In this document: positions 15,097-23,199 of the stretch, one piece after another
Layout: each line of letters begins with the position of its first letter
How positions within the stretch are numbered: position 1 is the first letter of the stretch
NCBI GenBank assembly: GCA_900770665.1
Contig: CAAGKZ010000060.1
Coordinates: 1-23,253, forward strand
Source: Bacteroidaceae bacterium
GTDB taxonomy: Bacteria; Bacteroidota; Bacteroidia; Bacteroidales; Bacteroidaceae
Direction: 5' to 3'
Length of the DNA stretch: 23,253 bases
Notes under the pieces: generated by a model
What the model was told of the DNA's origin: nothing
The model's input: the letters and a program-made list of their open reading frames with translations, nothing else
The model's database searches: none
Made by a program: the position numbers and the translations under genes

Positions 15097-18000
15097 TTAG
15101 AGTGTTACATTAAGATAGAACTCGAATCCCTGGCTGTAGAGGTAGTCGGTACCACGCTCAATCTTCACGGTAGAGAGGCGCAGAATGTCGGTGAAGTTTA
15201 TACCGGCACGCAGGTTGCGCAACTTCATACGTTTGCACAACTTGTCGCTGAACTCATAGCTGAGGTTAAGCGAACCAAGCGAAAGGGTGTGCTCCTTCTC
15301 GGCAAAACGGTCGGTCTGCTCGGGGCGCGAGGTATCGGCAATATCCTTGTACAGTGCGTGGTCGCCAGGCTGTTTCCAACGGTCGTCAAATACGCGCTGG
15401 TCGGCATTACGCATTGGGTCGGCACCCTCAACCTTTGTAGCACGTGTGGTGTTATATACCCATGCACCTGTGCGGAAGTTCAACAGAGCATAGACGCTGA
15501 AGCCTTTCCAATAGAGGTTGGTGCTGAATGTTCCTGCAAAAGCAGGCTCTGTGTCGCCAATGAGAACCTTGTCGGCAGGGTCATAGTCGAATGTATATTC
15601 GCCGTTACGCTTGATATATACCTCCTTACCTGTCGCAGGGTCAATACCGGCCGAACGCACCAGCTTGAGCGCGGTCACGCTCTCGCCCTCGGCATACTGT
15701 GGCAGTGGGGTGAGATAGAGGTCTGCATTCTCCTGATTCTCTTTGTTTATCTCCTCAAGAGCCTTGTCAATCTTGGTAATCTTGTTACGGTTCATGTAAC
15801 CGCTTGTGGCAAGACGCCAGTAGAAATCATTGGTACGGAAGATGTAGCCGTCGAGCTGGTACTCGATACCCTTGTTCTGCAACTCGCCAAGGTTTGATGT
15901 CGCACTTGTGACACCTGTCGAAGGAGCCTTTGCCTTGTCGAGAAGCAAATCCTCGGTGTTGCGGATGTAGGCATCAACTGTAAAATTCAAACGGCGGTCG
16001 AACATACTCAAGTCGAGACCTACGTTGTAGTTCATGGTACGTTCCCAAGTGAGGTCGACATTACCTATTGTCACAGGGATTGCACCTATTCCGTTCTTGT
16101 ACTCGTAATCGTTCAGGTACTGGTACATTGTCATTGCCTGGAATGGGCTGAAGGTTACCTTACCTGTGTAACCTGCACTACCGCGCACCTTGAAGACATC
16201 GAATTTCTTCTTTACGGCCTTCATGAACGGCTCGTTCATCACATTCCAGCCGAGACCGCCCGACCAGAAATGACCGAAACGGTTATTCTCACCGAACTGT
16301 GATGAGCCGGTTGTGCGCCATGTGGCATCAACGAAATAGCGGTTGCGCCAAGAGAAGTTTCCGGTTGTAAAGAAACCGACATCGGCAGTCTCGGCCTGCG
16401 AGCCGAAAGGTTTGCTGTCGGTTGGATAGCCGGCAGCATTGCCAATGTATGACATATCGTCGTTGAAGAAACCTATTACCTGCAAAGTTTCGGCACTGCT
16501 CTTGGAGTGGTTGATTTCCCAACCTGCCGAGAGACTCACAAGCGACTCGTCCTTGAAGAACTTGTTGAAAGTACCCACGATGTTACCGTTGTAGCCTATG
16601 GCATCGGTCGTACCCTTGGTATATTCACCCTTCTTGGAGAGGTCGGTAACATATTTGTAGGCCAATGAGTTTGGCGAGGTAAAGATATCGCTGCCACCCG
16701 CCGCGCTTGTGACGTTGAAGTGACCTGTGAGCAGGAACATCTTGCTTATGTCCCAACGCAGGTCGGTGCTGTTGGTGAGTGTGCGCTCTCCGCTTTTAGA
16801 GAAACTGCCGAGCGAAGCCTCGTACAACGGGTTGTTCAAATCCCATGAGAGATTCATGTTTGGTGTGCCGTCGGCATTGTACATGCGGTCATAAGGGTTC
16901 ATCTGCACATACTGCGAGAAAGAGCCGTAGGGCGAGTTCTTCACCGCCACCTCCTGATATGTGGTGCGGTTAGAGATTGTGAGGTTACCCACGTAGTAGT
17001 CGAGTTTGAAACCGATTCCTGTGCGCTTGCGGTAGTCGCCCTTCATTACACCGCGGGTATCGCCAAAGCGGCCTGTGAGCTCGTAGCGGAGGTTTGATGC
17101 ACCGCCGTAAACACGCAACGAGTGGTCGTGCGAGAGAGCCGCACGTGCAGGTTGCGATAGCCAGTCACTGCTCTGCCCCGCCGCAATTAGTTTGTAGCGC
17201 TGGTTGTAGAGCTCGTCATACTCATACTGCAACGGCAGGCCGGTAGCCGCGTTAATCTCGCCCTTTGCATCGTAAAGACCGGCAAGACGCTCATATTCGA
17301 GTTTCTCGGCAGCTGACAGCACATTGTAGTCGCTGAGCACCGGGAGCTGGAAATTACCTGTGAAGTTATACTGCACGCGCAGGGTGCTCTCCTGGATGGG
17401 CTTGCGAGTAATCACGATGACACCGTTTGCGGCCTTTGAACCATAGAGCGCTGTTGCCGATGCATCCTTGAGAACGGTGATGTTCTCAATCTCGTTTATA
17501 TCGAGGTCATATAGGTCCTGCATGGTAATTTCGGTACCGTCGAGGATAATTGTAGGCTGGTTCACCTGCTGACCGCTGTTGGAGAATGAGCTCATACCAC
17601 GCAACACAAGCTCGGGAGTGTGGTTGGGGTTTGAGCCTTGGCTTGTATTCTGCACCATTGCCATACCCGGGGTAAGTGCCGAAATTGCGCTGATGAGGTT
17701 GGTACCCGACACCTGACGCAGTTCAACGCCCGAGATTTCGGTTGCCGAGCCCGTAAAGGTCTCCTTGTTCTTTGAAACAAAACCGGTGACAACCACCTCG
17801 GTAAGCGTACTACTCTCCTCGGAGAGTTCCACGCGCAGGTCATGCAGTGCTCCGTTCTTCGAAGAGAATTTAGCTTCGTTGTAGCCCACGTAAGAGACGC
17901 GCAACTCAAAATCAATAACCGGAGAGATAATCTTGAACTTTCCATCAAAATCGGTTGAAGTACCGGTGACAAGACGACCATTCGCCCAAACAGCAACATT

Positions 18001-18192
18001 TACGCTGATTAGCGGTTCACCGGTCTTTTTGTCGACAACCACACCGGTCGCGACATTCAAATCATCGGGGCCGGCCGATGCACCCGCGTCCTCCACAGCA
18101 AAAGCGCCCGCCGGCATCATGGCCATGCCAACGAAAAGCAGCAGCGCAAGAACTGCTCCCCTGATATTTTCAAAAAACTGCAATCTGTTCAT
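15097..18192 (-). CDS. SusC/RagA-like TonB-dependent outer-membrane transporter
   Basis: 1031 residues. Signal peptide ~1-32 (PAGAFA). A carboxypeptidase-D-regulatory-like domain spans ~48-125 (GVVVDKKTGEPLISVNV), followed by a TLTEVVVTG segment (129-137) as candidate TonB box and start of the plug. The plug (~140-265) has the SusC signatures LVLRGMSSF, PTIILDGTE, ITVLKDASATALYGSKAANG and VIVITRK. The remainder is a beta-barrel ending in an aromatic-rich strand, FEFYLNVTL. It imports a SusD-bound ligand across the outer membrane with TonB energy. It is the first gene of the operon, behind a good promoter at 18230-18261. The substrate is not determinable from this sequence; gene composition suggests peptides. 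No ECF sigma/anti-sigma or hybrid two-component regulator is adjacent. Confidence 0.95.
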   Translation of the reverse strand: MNRLQFFENIRGAVLALLLFVGMAMMPAGAFAVEDAGASAGPDDLNVATGVVVDKKTGEPLISVNVAVWANGRLVTGTSTDFDGKFKIISPVIDFELRVSYVGYNEAKFSSKNGALHDLRVELSEESSTLTEVVVTGFVSKNKETFTGSATEISGVELRQVSGTNLISAISALTPGMAMVQNTSQGSNPNHTPELVLRGMSSFSNSGQQVNQPTIILDGTEITMQDLYDLDINEIENITVLKDASATALYGSKAANGVIVITRKPIQESTLRVQYNFTGNFQLPVLSDYNVLSAAEKLEYERLAGLYDAKGEINAATGLPLQYEYDELYNQRYKLIAAGQSSDWLSQPARAALSHDHSLRVYGGASNLRYELTGRFGDTRGVMKGDYRKRTGIGFKLDYYVGNLTISNRTTYQEVAVKNSPYGSFSQYVQMNPYDRMYNADGTPNMNLSWDLNNPLYEASLGSFSKSGERTLTNSTDLRWDISKMFLLTGHFNVTSAAGGSDIFTSPNSLAYKYVTDLSKKGEYTKGTTDAIGYNGNIVGTFNKFFKDESLVSLSAGWEINHSKSSAETLQVIGFFNDDMSYIGNAAGYPTDSKPFGSQAETADVGFFTTGNFSWRNRYFVDATWRTTGSSQFGENNRFGHFWSGGLGWNVMNEPFMKAVKKKFDVFKVRGSAGYTGKVTFSPFQAMTMYQYLNDYEYKNGIGAIPVTIGNVDLTWERTMNYNVGLDLSMFDRRLNFTVDAYIRNTEDLLLDKAKAPSTGVTSATSNLGELQNKGIEYQLDGYIFRTNDFYWRLATSGYMNRNKITKIDKALEEINKENQENADLYLTPLPQYAEGESVTALKLVRSAGIDPATGKEVYIKRNGEYTFDYDPADKVLIGDTEPAFAGTFSTNLYWKGFSVYALLNFRTGAWVYNTTRATKVEGADPMRNADQRVFDDRWKQPGDHALYKDIADTSRPEQTDRFAEKEHTLSLGSLNLSYEFSDKLCKRMKLRNLRAGINFTDILRLSTVKIERGTDYLYSQGFEFYLNVTL

Positions 18193-18229
18193 TTTTCAGT
18201 CTAATATTTTCCACGTTAAATTCAGGGCG

Positions 18230-18261
18230 CAAAATTACAAAAAAATGGCGCTTCCCACAAC
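18230..18261 (-). promoter_or_regulatory. Promoter of the SusCD operon
   Basis: On the minus strand GTTG (18261-18258), 20 nt, then TAATTTTG (18237-18230), an exact TAnnTTTG -7 box. Predicted leader is about 30 nt. The -33 element lies in the loop of the upstream gene's terminator hairpin. The sequence right after the -7 box, CGCCCTGAATT, recurs after the -7 box at 20833-20840. Confidence 0.65.
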
Positions 18262-18274
18262 GGGAAAGCGCCAT
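18239..18274 (-). terminator. Intrinsic terminator of the five-repeat secreted protein gene
   Basis: On the minus strand ATGGCGCTTTCCC / GGGAAGCGCCAT pair with one bulged base (18274-18262 and 18256-18245) around a 5-nt GTTGT loop, followed by a run of seven T ending at 18239. Confidence 0.85.
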
Positions 18275-18329
18275 ATATTATGTTAAATATAACTATATAC
18301 TAAATATTTAACTAAAATAGAGAGAATAA

Positions 18330-20771
18330 TTACTTAACAAGTACCTTTTTACCATCTACGATGTAGAGACCGGGAGCGGTAATTGCATTAACCTTGCGGC
18401 CCTGCATATCGAAGATAACTTTCACCTCTCCGTTCTCACCTTTCACCTCCTCAATGCCTGTAGGACACTTTGTAGCAGTAACCTCTTGGCAGAACACTGC
18501 AGGTGTCAAAGCAGTTGTATCCCAGTTGTAGGTTGCAAGGAAGAAGTCCTCGAATGAAATTGTGCCATCTGCGTTTGCTGTGAGAATAACAGGATAGTCA
18601 GCAGTGCCGTTCATATCGTAGATTTTCAGGTAATCGGGGTATGAACCACCGGCGAATACACCAACCTCCATCTCGGCACTCTTATTATCCTCGGCAATAG
18701 TCAACAGGATACCACCATAGTTGACACCCGCAACATCCTTGCTCATGAACTGGGTAATAAGAGTCATGCCCCAATCCTCGTTGTGCTCAATTGTCATATA
18801 GAATGACTCGGGATATGTCTTGCCATCGTATGAAACCTGAGAACCTACAGTAACTTCCCAGGTACCAAGCCAGTCAAATGCCTCGGGAGCCTCGGGCTCA
18901 ACAGAAGCGCCTGCCGGAATTGTAACATTCTGGAAGTAAGCGGCAGGTGTGCTTTCATTGGTGTTGTAATCAATACTCTTTACAAAGAAGTTGTCAACAG
19001 TAACAGAACCGTCCTCGTTCAATGTAAACAGGACTGGGTTCTCCTGAGCATTCATGTCATATATTGCAAGATATGTAGGATATGCACCACCAACTAATCC
19101 TCCAGTGGCCATCTCTGCGCTCTTGCCATCAGCAGCAACAGTAAACTCAATACCGCCATAGTTGATACCTGCGATATCGTTTCCAAGGAACTCGGTCACG
19201 AGCATATAATTGCCATAATCCTCAACAGTCATTGTAAACTCTGTTGGATACACTTTGCCATCGTAAGCATCAACCTTACCCGCCTTTACTGTATGCTGAC
19301 CGGCCCAGCTGAATGCTGGAGCCTCGGGCTCTGCAGCCTCCTTTGTAACAGCAAGGTTAGAGTAGAATACATTAAGAGTCTCAGCACCACCCATGGCTGT
19401 CACAACGCACAAACCGGCAACAGACATTGTTCCGTCCTCGTTGACAACCATCTGGATGGCATCTGTAGACATATTCATATCACGAAGTGCAAGATAAACG
19501 GCACCCTGCTGTACTGTATAGAGATAACCTGTAGAAATATCCACGCTCTTGCCATCCTCGGCTGGGGTAAACTCAAGACCACCCTGATTCAAATTTACGA
19601 CATCCAAACCAAAGACCTTTGTCACGAGATACATATCCCAACCCTCGTTGTATTCAACCTCAATCTGGAACTCTGTAGGCCAGTCAAAACCTGCGGCATC
19701 ATCGATATACAGGCCGTTCTCATCGGTTGTCTTTACTGTATATACACCCGCCCAATCAAATGCAGGAGCATCGGTTGCCATCTTCAAAGAACCGGATGTA
19801 TACCACTGATGATAGTTGCCGTTAACAACCAAAGAATCGGTCACACCATCGGCAGCCTTTACTGTTGCATCGCTTGCGAAAGCGAAACCGCTGTAGAGTG
19901 AGAAAGCGGTCTCGCTCTGAGACATGAACTCGATTTCACCGGCAGTTGCATCGCCATACATTGGAGCAAAACGGATGCCGTTAGCCTCATCAAGATATGT
20001 GTTGTCATAGTCAAGTACTACAGACACGCCATTGTAAGCAGCAGGAAGAGTAACAGCATTGTAACCCTCGATTGCGATAGTCGCATCGTAAGCCCTATTG
20101 TCGTCCGATTTCTTCGCAAGGGTCACTGCAAACTCTGTTGGAATGACTGAGCCTGCCATTGTATCATAAGTTCCTGCACCGGCCTTGAACTGATACTCGC
20201 CACTGATATCAGCAACCTCAACAACCTCAGCCTCCTCAAGTATCATCTTCACATTAGTGTATTTTGCGATGATTGTTGCTTTCTCGGCCTGATAGTCAGT
20301 CACTTTCACCACTGTAAAATCGGGAATGGTAATCATACCATCCTCTATATAAACATTGTAGTAAACAGGACCGTAAGACTGAACTTTCCACTCGCCATCG
20401 GCAAAAACTCCATAAGGGTTGTCGCCATTCTCATTGGCAAGCAAAAGGTCACTCCACAGCTGGGGATTGTTAAGATTGAGAACCTTAACCATGTCCTGTC
20501 CTCCCTTTGCACCAATAGCATTGATATTCTGCTGAACTGATGAGCCGGCAAAACCAACGATTTTTGCAATGTAATTCTCATCGGCAGAGATAACAGCCTC
20601 GCAATTGCCCGAAAGTGTCTCCTTGTTAGCCTGTGTTGCAGCATCGGTAAACTCCACGTCTGCTGTAAACTGCCACTTTCCGAACAACTGGTCAATTGTA
20701 AAGCTCTGCGCTGTTGCCTGCACTGCCATAAAAAGCATGAGGCAAATTGACAAAAAGTAGTTTTTCTTCAT
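18330..20771 (-). CDS. Secreted protein of five degenerate ~140-residue repeats with sorting tail
   Basis: 813 residues, not assigned to a named family. Signal peptide ~1-21 (QATAQ). Five related segments follow: ~22-182, ~187-333, ~336-478, ~485-624 and ~630-768. The last three are clearest, each with F-x-W-x-G near the start, YPTEF or WPTEF, a strand like YLVTKVFG / YMLVTEFLG / MTLITQFMS, then NxGG(L/I), an E/D-D-x-K-S turn, YLxxxDMN, and N-x-DG(T/S). Linkers rich in E, A and P separate them. Repeating strands and Gly/Trp positions suggest small beta-barrels; a calycin-like fold is one possibility. Residues ~772-813 (IFDMQGRKV, GLYIVDGKKVLVK) are a short type A-like T9SS tail, so it is probably a surface or secreted protein. 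It has its own promoter and terminator, separate from SusC. Confidence 0.85.
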   Translation of the reverse strand: MKKNYFLSICLMLFMAVQATAQSFTIDQLFGKWQFTADVEFTDAATQANKETLSGNCEAVISADENYIAKIVGFAGSSVQQNINAIGAKGGQDMVKVLNLNNPQLWSDLLLANENGDNPYGVFADGEWKVQSYGPVYYNVYIEDGMITIPDFTVVKVTDYQAEKATIIAKYTNVKMILEEAEVVEVADISGEYQFKAGAGTYDTMAGSVIPTEFAVTLAKKSDDNRAYDATIAIEGYNAVTLPAAYNGVSVVLDYDNTYLDEANGIRFAPMYGDATAGEIEFMSQSETAFSLYSGFAFASDATVKAADGVTDSLVVNGNYHQWYTSGSLKMATDAPAFDWAGVYTVKTTDENGLYIDDAAGFDWPTEFQIEVEYNEGWDMYLVTKVFGLDVVNLNQGGLEFTPAEDGKSVDISTGYLYTVQQGAVYLALRDMNMSTDAIQMVVNEDGTMSVAGLCVVTAMGGAETLNVFYSNLAVTKEAAEPEAPAFSWAGQHTVKAGKVDAYDGKVYPTEFTMTVEDYGNYMLVTEFLGNDIAGINYGGIEFTVAADGKSAEMATGGLVGGAYPTYLAIYDMNAQENPVLFTLNEDGSVTVDNFFVKSIDYNTNESTPAAYFQNVTIPAGASVEPEAPEAFDWLGTWEVTVGSQVSYDGKTYPESFYMTIEHNEDWGMTLITQFMSKDVAGVNYGGILLTIAEDNKSAEMEVGVFAGGSYPDYLKIYDMNGTADYPVILTANADGTISFEDFFLATYNWDTTALTPAVFCQEVTATKCPTGIEEVKGENGEVKVIFDMQGRKVNAITAPGLYIVDGKKVLVK

Positions 20772-20832
20772 AAATTAAAAATTATTATTTGATAAAAAAT
20801 ATACAAAAAACTTTCGCACCAATTCAGGGCGG

Positions 20833-20840
20833 CAAAAGTA
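20833..20840 (-). promoter_or_regulatory. -7 box for the five-repeat secreted protein gene
   Basis: TACTTTTG on the minus strand matches TAnnTTTG exactly, about 60 nt before the start codon. A TTTG occurs upstream, but only 12 nt away, so the -33 element is weak. CGCCCTGAATT follows the box, as in the SusC promoter. Confidence 0.45.
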
Positions 20841-20910
20841 ATAAATTACGGGCAAACATTGACACATATACCCGTTAATATTTGACAAACAACGTGTTAA
20901 AAGTGTGACA

Positions 20911-22257
20911 TTACTCCAGGTTCAACAGGAACTGTTTGATTGCCTCACCGCTGCTTGGACGCTGCGCGCCATAGGTGTGAAGCTTTCCCTCCTTATCATA
21001 TATGACAAAGAAAGGAATACCGCCCACATTCAGTGCCGTACCCAACGAGCCGTCGCGGTCGCGCAACTGGTTACCGTGCATATTGGCCTCGACAAGTTTT
21101 GCCTTCCATGCATCTTCATCTGTATCGGTAGAGACAGAGACACAGACAACATTGCTGCCTTCAAGTTCCTTTTCAAGAGCCTGCAAATGAGGGATTTCTC
21201 TGCAGCAAGGGCCGCACCACGATGCCCAAAGGTCTACATACACATATTTGCCTTTAAACTCCGAGAAATCGACAACCTTGCCATCAGGGTTCACAAGAAC
21301 CACCTCCTCGGGGAAATCGGCACCCACAAGAGCCGACCTGCGCTTAAGATACTCCTTTACATAGCTGTCCGACAACTCAAAATCATTGACAATTGCCTGC
21401 AGATATTCAAGACCGCCGTCAAAATCCCCGGCATAGTTATGACGGGTAAGGAAACGGTTCATCAGCATATCGGCAACCCGGTTCCTTACAGCCTCATTGC
21501 CGTAAGCGGCATAAAGCACATCCATCATACCCCTGACATCGAGTTTGGGGTCGGACGACACAGCAGCATACACCATCTGCATTGCCGAAGGTACAAGAGC
21601 TGCATATCCGTTATCGAGCACATCGGCCATGGCGGGAAGCACATCAGCATCGGTAAAAGACAACTCCTTCAATTTGCGTTTTTGCGCTCTTGGAATTGAT
21701 GTATAGAAATTCTTTGCATTCGAATATGCCGTAGCCTTCATATAAGCAGCAACAGCATCTGAAGGCTTCACTGCTGCAACAATTGAATCACATGCAGTCA
21801 GATAGCTTGCGAACAACGCACGCAGGGCGTCGTCGGTCATCTCTTTTGCCATCCACAGTTTGCGGTTGTTGGCATTTATAATTGAGTTGAGGTCTGATAT
21901 CGCCCTGTTATCCACTGATGAATACTCCGTCAACGACACTCCGTCAAAACCGACATCAAGCCCTACCCTCTTGGATTTGGGGGCATATACCGTTGTCAGC
22001 CACTGGCCGCCATTTATCACCATAACCACCTCATAGAAACCGGTATTAGAAACAGGGACGCTTGCCAAATATTTGTCACCCTTCAGACGTAAGGGCACTG
22101 TTTGGGTAACCTCATCAGCATTCAACGGCTGGATATAGACTTTCAACAAATCGGCCGCGGTCTCCGATTTGAATGCAAGTTCAAAACGGGCACGTTGAGC
22201 CGACACGGTCATTACAAAAAAGAGCAACGACAATAATATGAATGAGAATCGTTTCAT
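20911..22257 (-). CDS. Periplasmic TlpA-like thioredoxin-fold oxidoreductase with long N-terminal region
   Basis: 448 residues from the ATG at 22257 (MKRFSFILLSLLFFVMTVSAQ, a signal peptide). The open frame reaches an ATG at 22284, but those nine residues would spoil the signal sequence. Residues ~22-310 are a helical and beta region without recognised motif, of the sort that precedes the thioredoxin domain in many Bacteroidetes TlpA/AhpC-TSA proteins. Residues ~315-448 are the thioredoxin fold: LVNPDGKVVDFSEFKGK, active site WASWCGPC with Cys348 and Cys351 (plus an extra Cys352), and the cis-Pro loop GGIPFF with Pro415. The likely role is disulfide reduction in the periplasm or at the outer membrane. 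It is transcribed from a near-perfect promoter and is divergent from another thioredoxin-fold gene. Confidence 0.88.
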   Translation of the reverse strand: MKRFSFILLSLLFFVMTVSAQRARFELAFKSETAADLLKVYIQPLNADEVTQTVPLRLKGDKYLASVPVSNTGFYEVVMVINGGQWLTTVYAPKSKRVGLDVGFDGVSLTEYSSVDNRAISDLNSIINANNRKLWMAKEMTDDALRALFASYLTACDSIVAAVKPSDAVAAYMKATAYSNAKNFYTSIPRAQKRKLKELSFTDADVLPAMADVLDNGYAALVPSAMQMVYAAVSSDPKLDVRGMMDVLYAAYGNEAVRNRVADMLMNRFLTRHNYAGDFDGGLEYLQAIVNDFELSDSYVKEYLKRRSALVGADFPEEVVLVNPDGKVVDFSEFKGKYVYVDLWASWCGPCCREIPHLQALEKELEGSNVVCVSVSTDTDEDAWKAKLVEANMHGNQLRDRDGSLGTALNVGGIPFFVIYDKEGKLHTYGAQRPSSGEAIKQFLLNLE

Positions 22258-22312
22258 TTCTTCAGAATTTGTATTTAAAAACAACGCAAAGCGCTTCTTA
22301 TAAACGTGTTGG

Positions 22313-22344
22313 CAAAATTACTCAACTTCACACTCATTTGCAAA
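22313..22344 (-). promoter_or_regulatory. Consensus promoter of the TlpA-like gene
   Basis: On the minus strand TTTG (22344-22341), 20 nt, TAATTTTG (22320-22313): exact matches to both Bacteroidetes elements with normal spacing. The predicted start of transcription, about 50 nt before the ATG at 22257, leaves only some 20 nt before the alternative ATG at 22284, which favours 22257. Confidence 0.75.
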
Positions 22345-22496
22345 CAAAACGAAAGAAAATAAGCCACTTAACAATATTAAAAATACAAAATCAAATAAAA
22401 AACATACAAAATTCCAAAACCACATAATCCACAAAGACGCCGAATACAATTCACAAATATTAACACACACGATGGGTGGATATAAAAATTTATAGG

Positions 22497-22504
22497 TATA
22501 TTCG
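22497..22504 (+). promoter_or_regulatory. Weak candidate -7 box for the cysteine-repeat thioredoxin gene
   Basis: TATATTCG differs from TAnnTTTG at one conserved base and lies 37 nt before the start codon. No clear -33 TTTG was found at the expected distance. Confidence 0.3.
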
Positions 22505-22541
22505 CGGCAGAACAATTTTACTAACCATAAAAAACAAAAAC

Positions 22542-23069
22542 ATGAAACGTATATTCGTTATCATTGCATGCGCAGGTTTGATGATGGCTTGCGGAGGCAA
22601 CAAGGCACAGAACAAAGAGTGTGAAGAGTGCGACAAACAGGAGTGCACACAGCAGGAATGTGACAAGCAGGAGTGCGACAAGCAGGAGTGCGACAAACAA
22701 GAGTGCACACAGCAGGCTGCAGGCTGCATCCATCTCGACACAGAGGGATTCACAACCAAGGTTGCCGATTTGAGCAAAGAGTGGAAATATCTTGGCGACA
22801 AGCCTGCCGTAGTTGACTTCTATGCCGACTGGTGTGGTCCTTGCAAGGCAATTTCTCCAATCCTTGAGGAGATTGCAAAGGAGTATGCCGGCGAGCTCTA
22901 CATTTACAAAATCAATGTTGACAATGACCCATACATTGCCGATGCCTTCAACATTCAGGCTATCCCGACACTGCTCTTTATCCCAATGGAGGGACGCTAC
23001 AAGGTGCAGACAGGCGGTGTTTCAAAAGAGGAACTTGTTAATATGATAAAGGAGAACTGCTTTAAATAA
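22542..23069 (+). CDS. Thioredoxin-fold lipoprotein with cysteine pentapeptide repeat stalk
   Basis: 175 residues. The leader ends LMMAC, giving lipid Cys17. Residues 29-58 are six tandem pentapeptides, ECDKQ or ECTQQ, placing Cys at 30, 35, 40, 45, 50 and 55, with further Cys at 27 and 62. Residues ~66-175 are a thioredoxin domain: VDFYADWCGPCK with Cys98 and Cys101, and cis-Pro142 in QAIPTLLF. A membrane-tethered thiol-disulfide reductase is the simplest reading; the stalk could be a flexible spacer, a metal-binding segment or a relay of redox cysteines, and I know of no described match. The start at 22542 follows an A-rich leader; an in-frame ATG at 22476 would put 22 residues before the lipoprotein signal and is unlikely. 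It is a single-gene unit with its own terminator, divergent from the TlpA-like gene. Confidence 0.9.
   Translation: MKRIFVIIACAGLMMACGGNKAQNKECEECDKQECTQQECDKQECDKQECDKQECTQQAAGCIHLDTEGFTTKVADLSKEWKYLGDKPAVVDFYADWCGPCKAISPILEEIAKEYAGELYIYKINVDNDPYIADAFNIQAIPTLLFIPMEGRYKVQTGGVSKEELVNMIKENCFK
22626..22715 (+). repeat. Six in-frame 15-bp tandem repeats
   Basis: Each unit encodes E-C-(D-K or T-Q)-Q; the consensus unit is GAGTGCGACAAGCAG, with synonymous changes between units. A 15-bp period keeps the reading frame on gain or loss of units, so length variation between strains is likely. Confidence 0.9.
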
Positions 23070-23090
23070 GAAACCCATCTCTCTAACTAC

Positions 23091-23124
23091 AATCCCGCCA
23101 TGGTGGAACCATAGCGGGATTTTT
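23091..23124 (+). terminator. Intrinsic terminator of the thioredoxin lipoprotein gene
   Basis: The arms AATCCCGCCATGGT (23091-23104) and ACCATAGCGGGATT (23108-23121) pair with one mismatch around a GGA loop and run into a T tract. Confidence 0.85.
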
Positions 23125-23167
23125 CATATAGATTTTAAATCCCTCAGAATTTGGATCAACGCTAATA

Positions 23168-23199
23168 GTTGAGGGGTAAGAATAAAAGTTTTATATTTG
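23168..23199 (+). promoter_or_regulatory. Promoter reading out of the right edge
   Basis: GTTG (23168-23171), 20 nt, TATATTTG (23192-23199): an exact -7 box at normal spacing. No start codon of a convincing gene follows within the remaining 54 nt, so the gene it serves lies beyond the window. Confidence 0.55.

Noticed and set aside
20841..20905. Possible terminator after the TlpA-like gene (ACGGG/CCCGT)
   Set aside because: The stem is only 5 bp with a loop of about 17 nt and no T tract directly after it, too weak to call.
20905..21699. 264-codon open frame on the plus strand
   Set aside because: It is antisense to the TlpA-like gene, lies over its thioredoxin domain, has no homology I recognise, no leader sequence and no promoter; it is a shadow of codon bias.
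22626..22715. Short-period repeats considered as a CRISPR-like or regulatory array
   Set aside because: The 15-bp period is in frame, encodes ECDKQ/ECTQQ and has no spacers; it is coding repeat.
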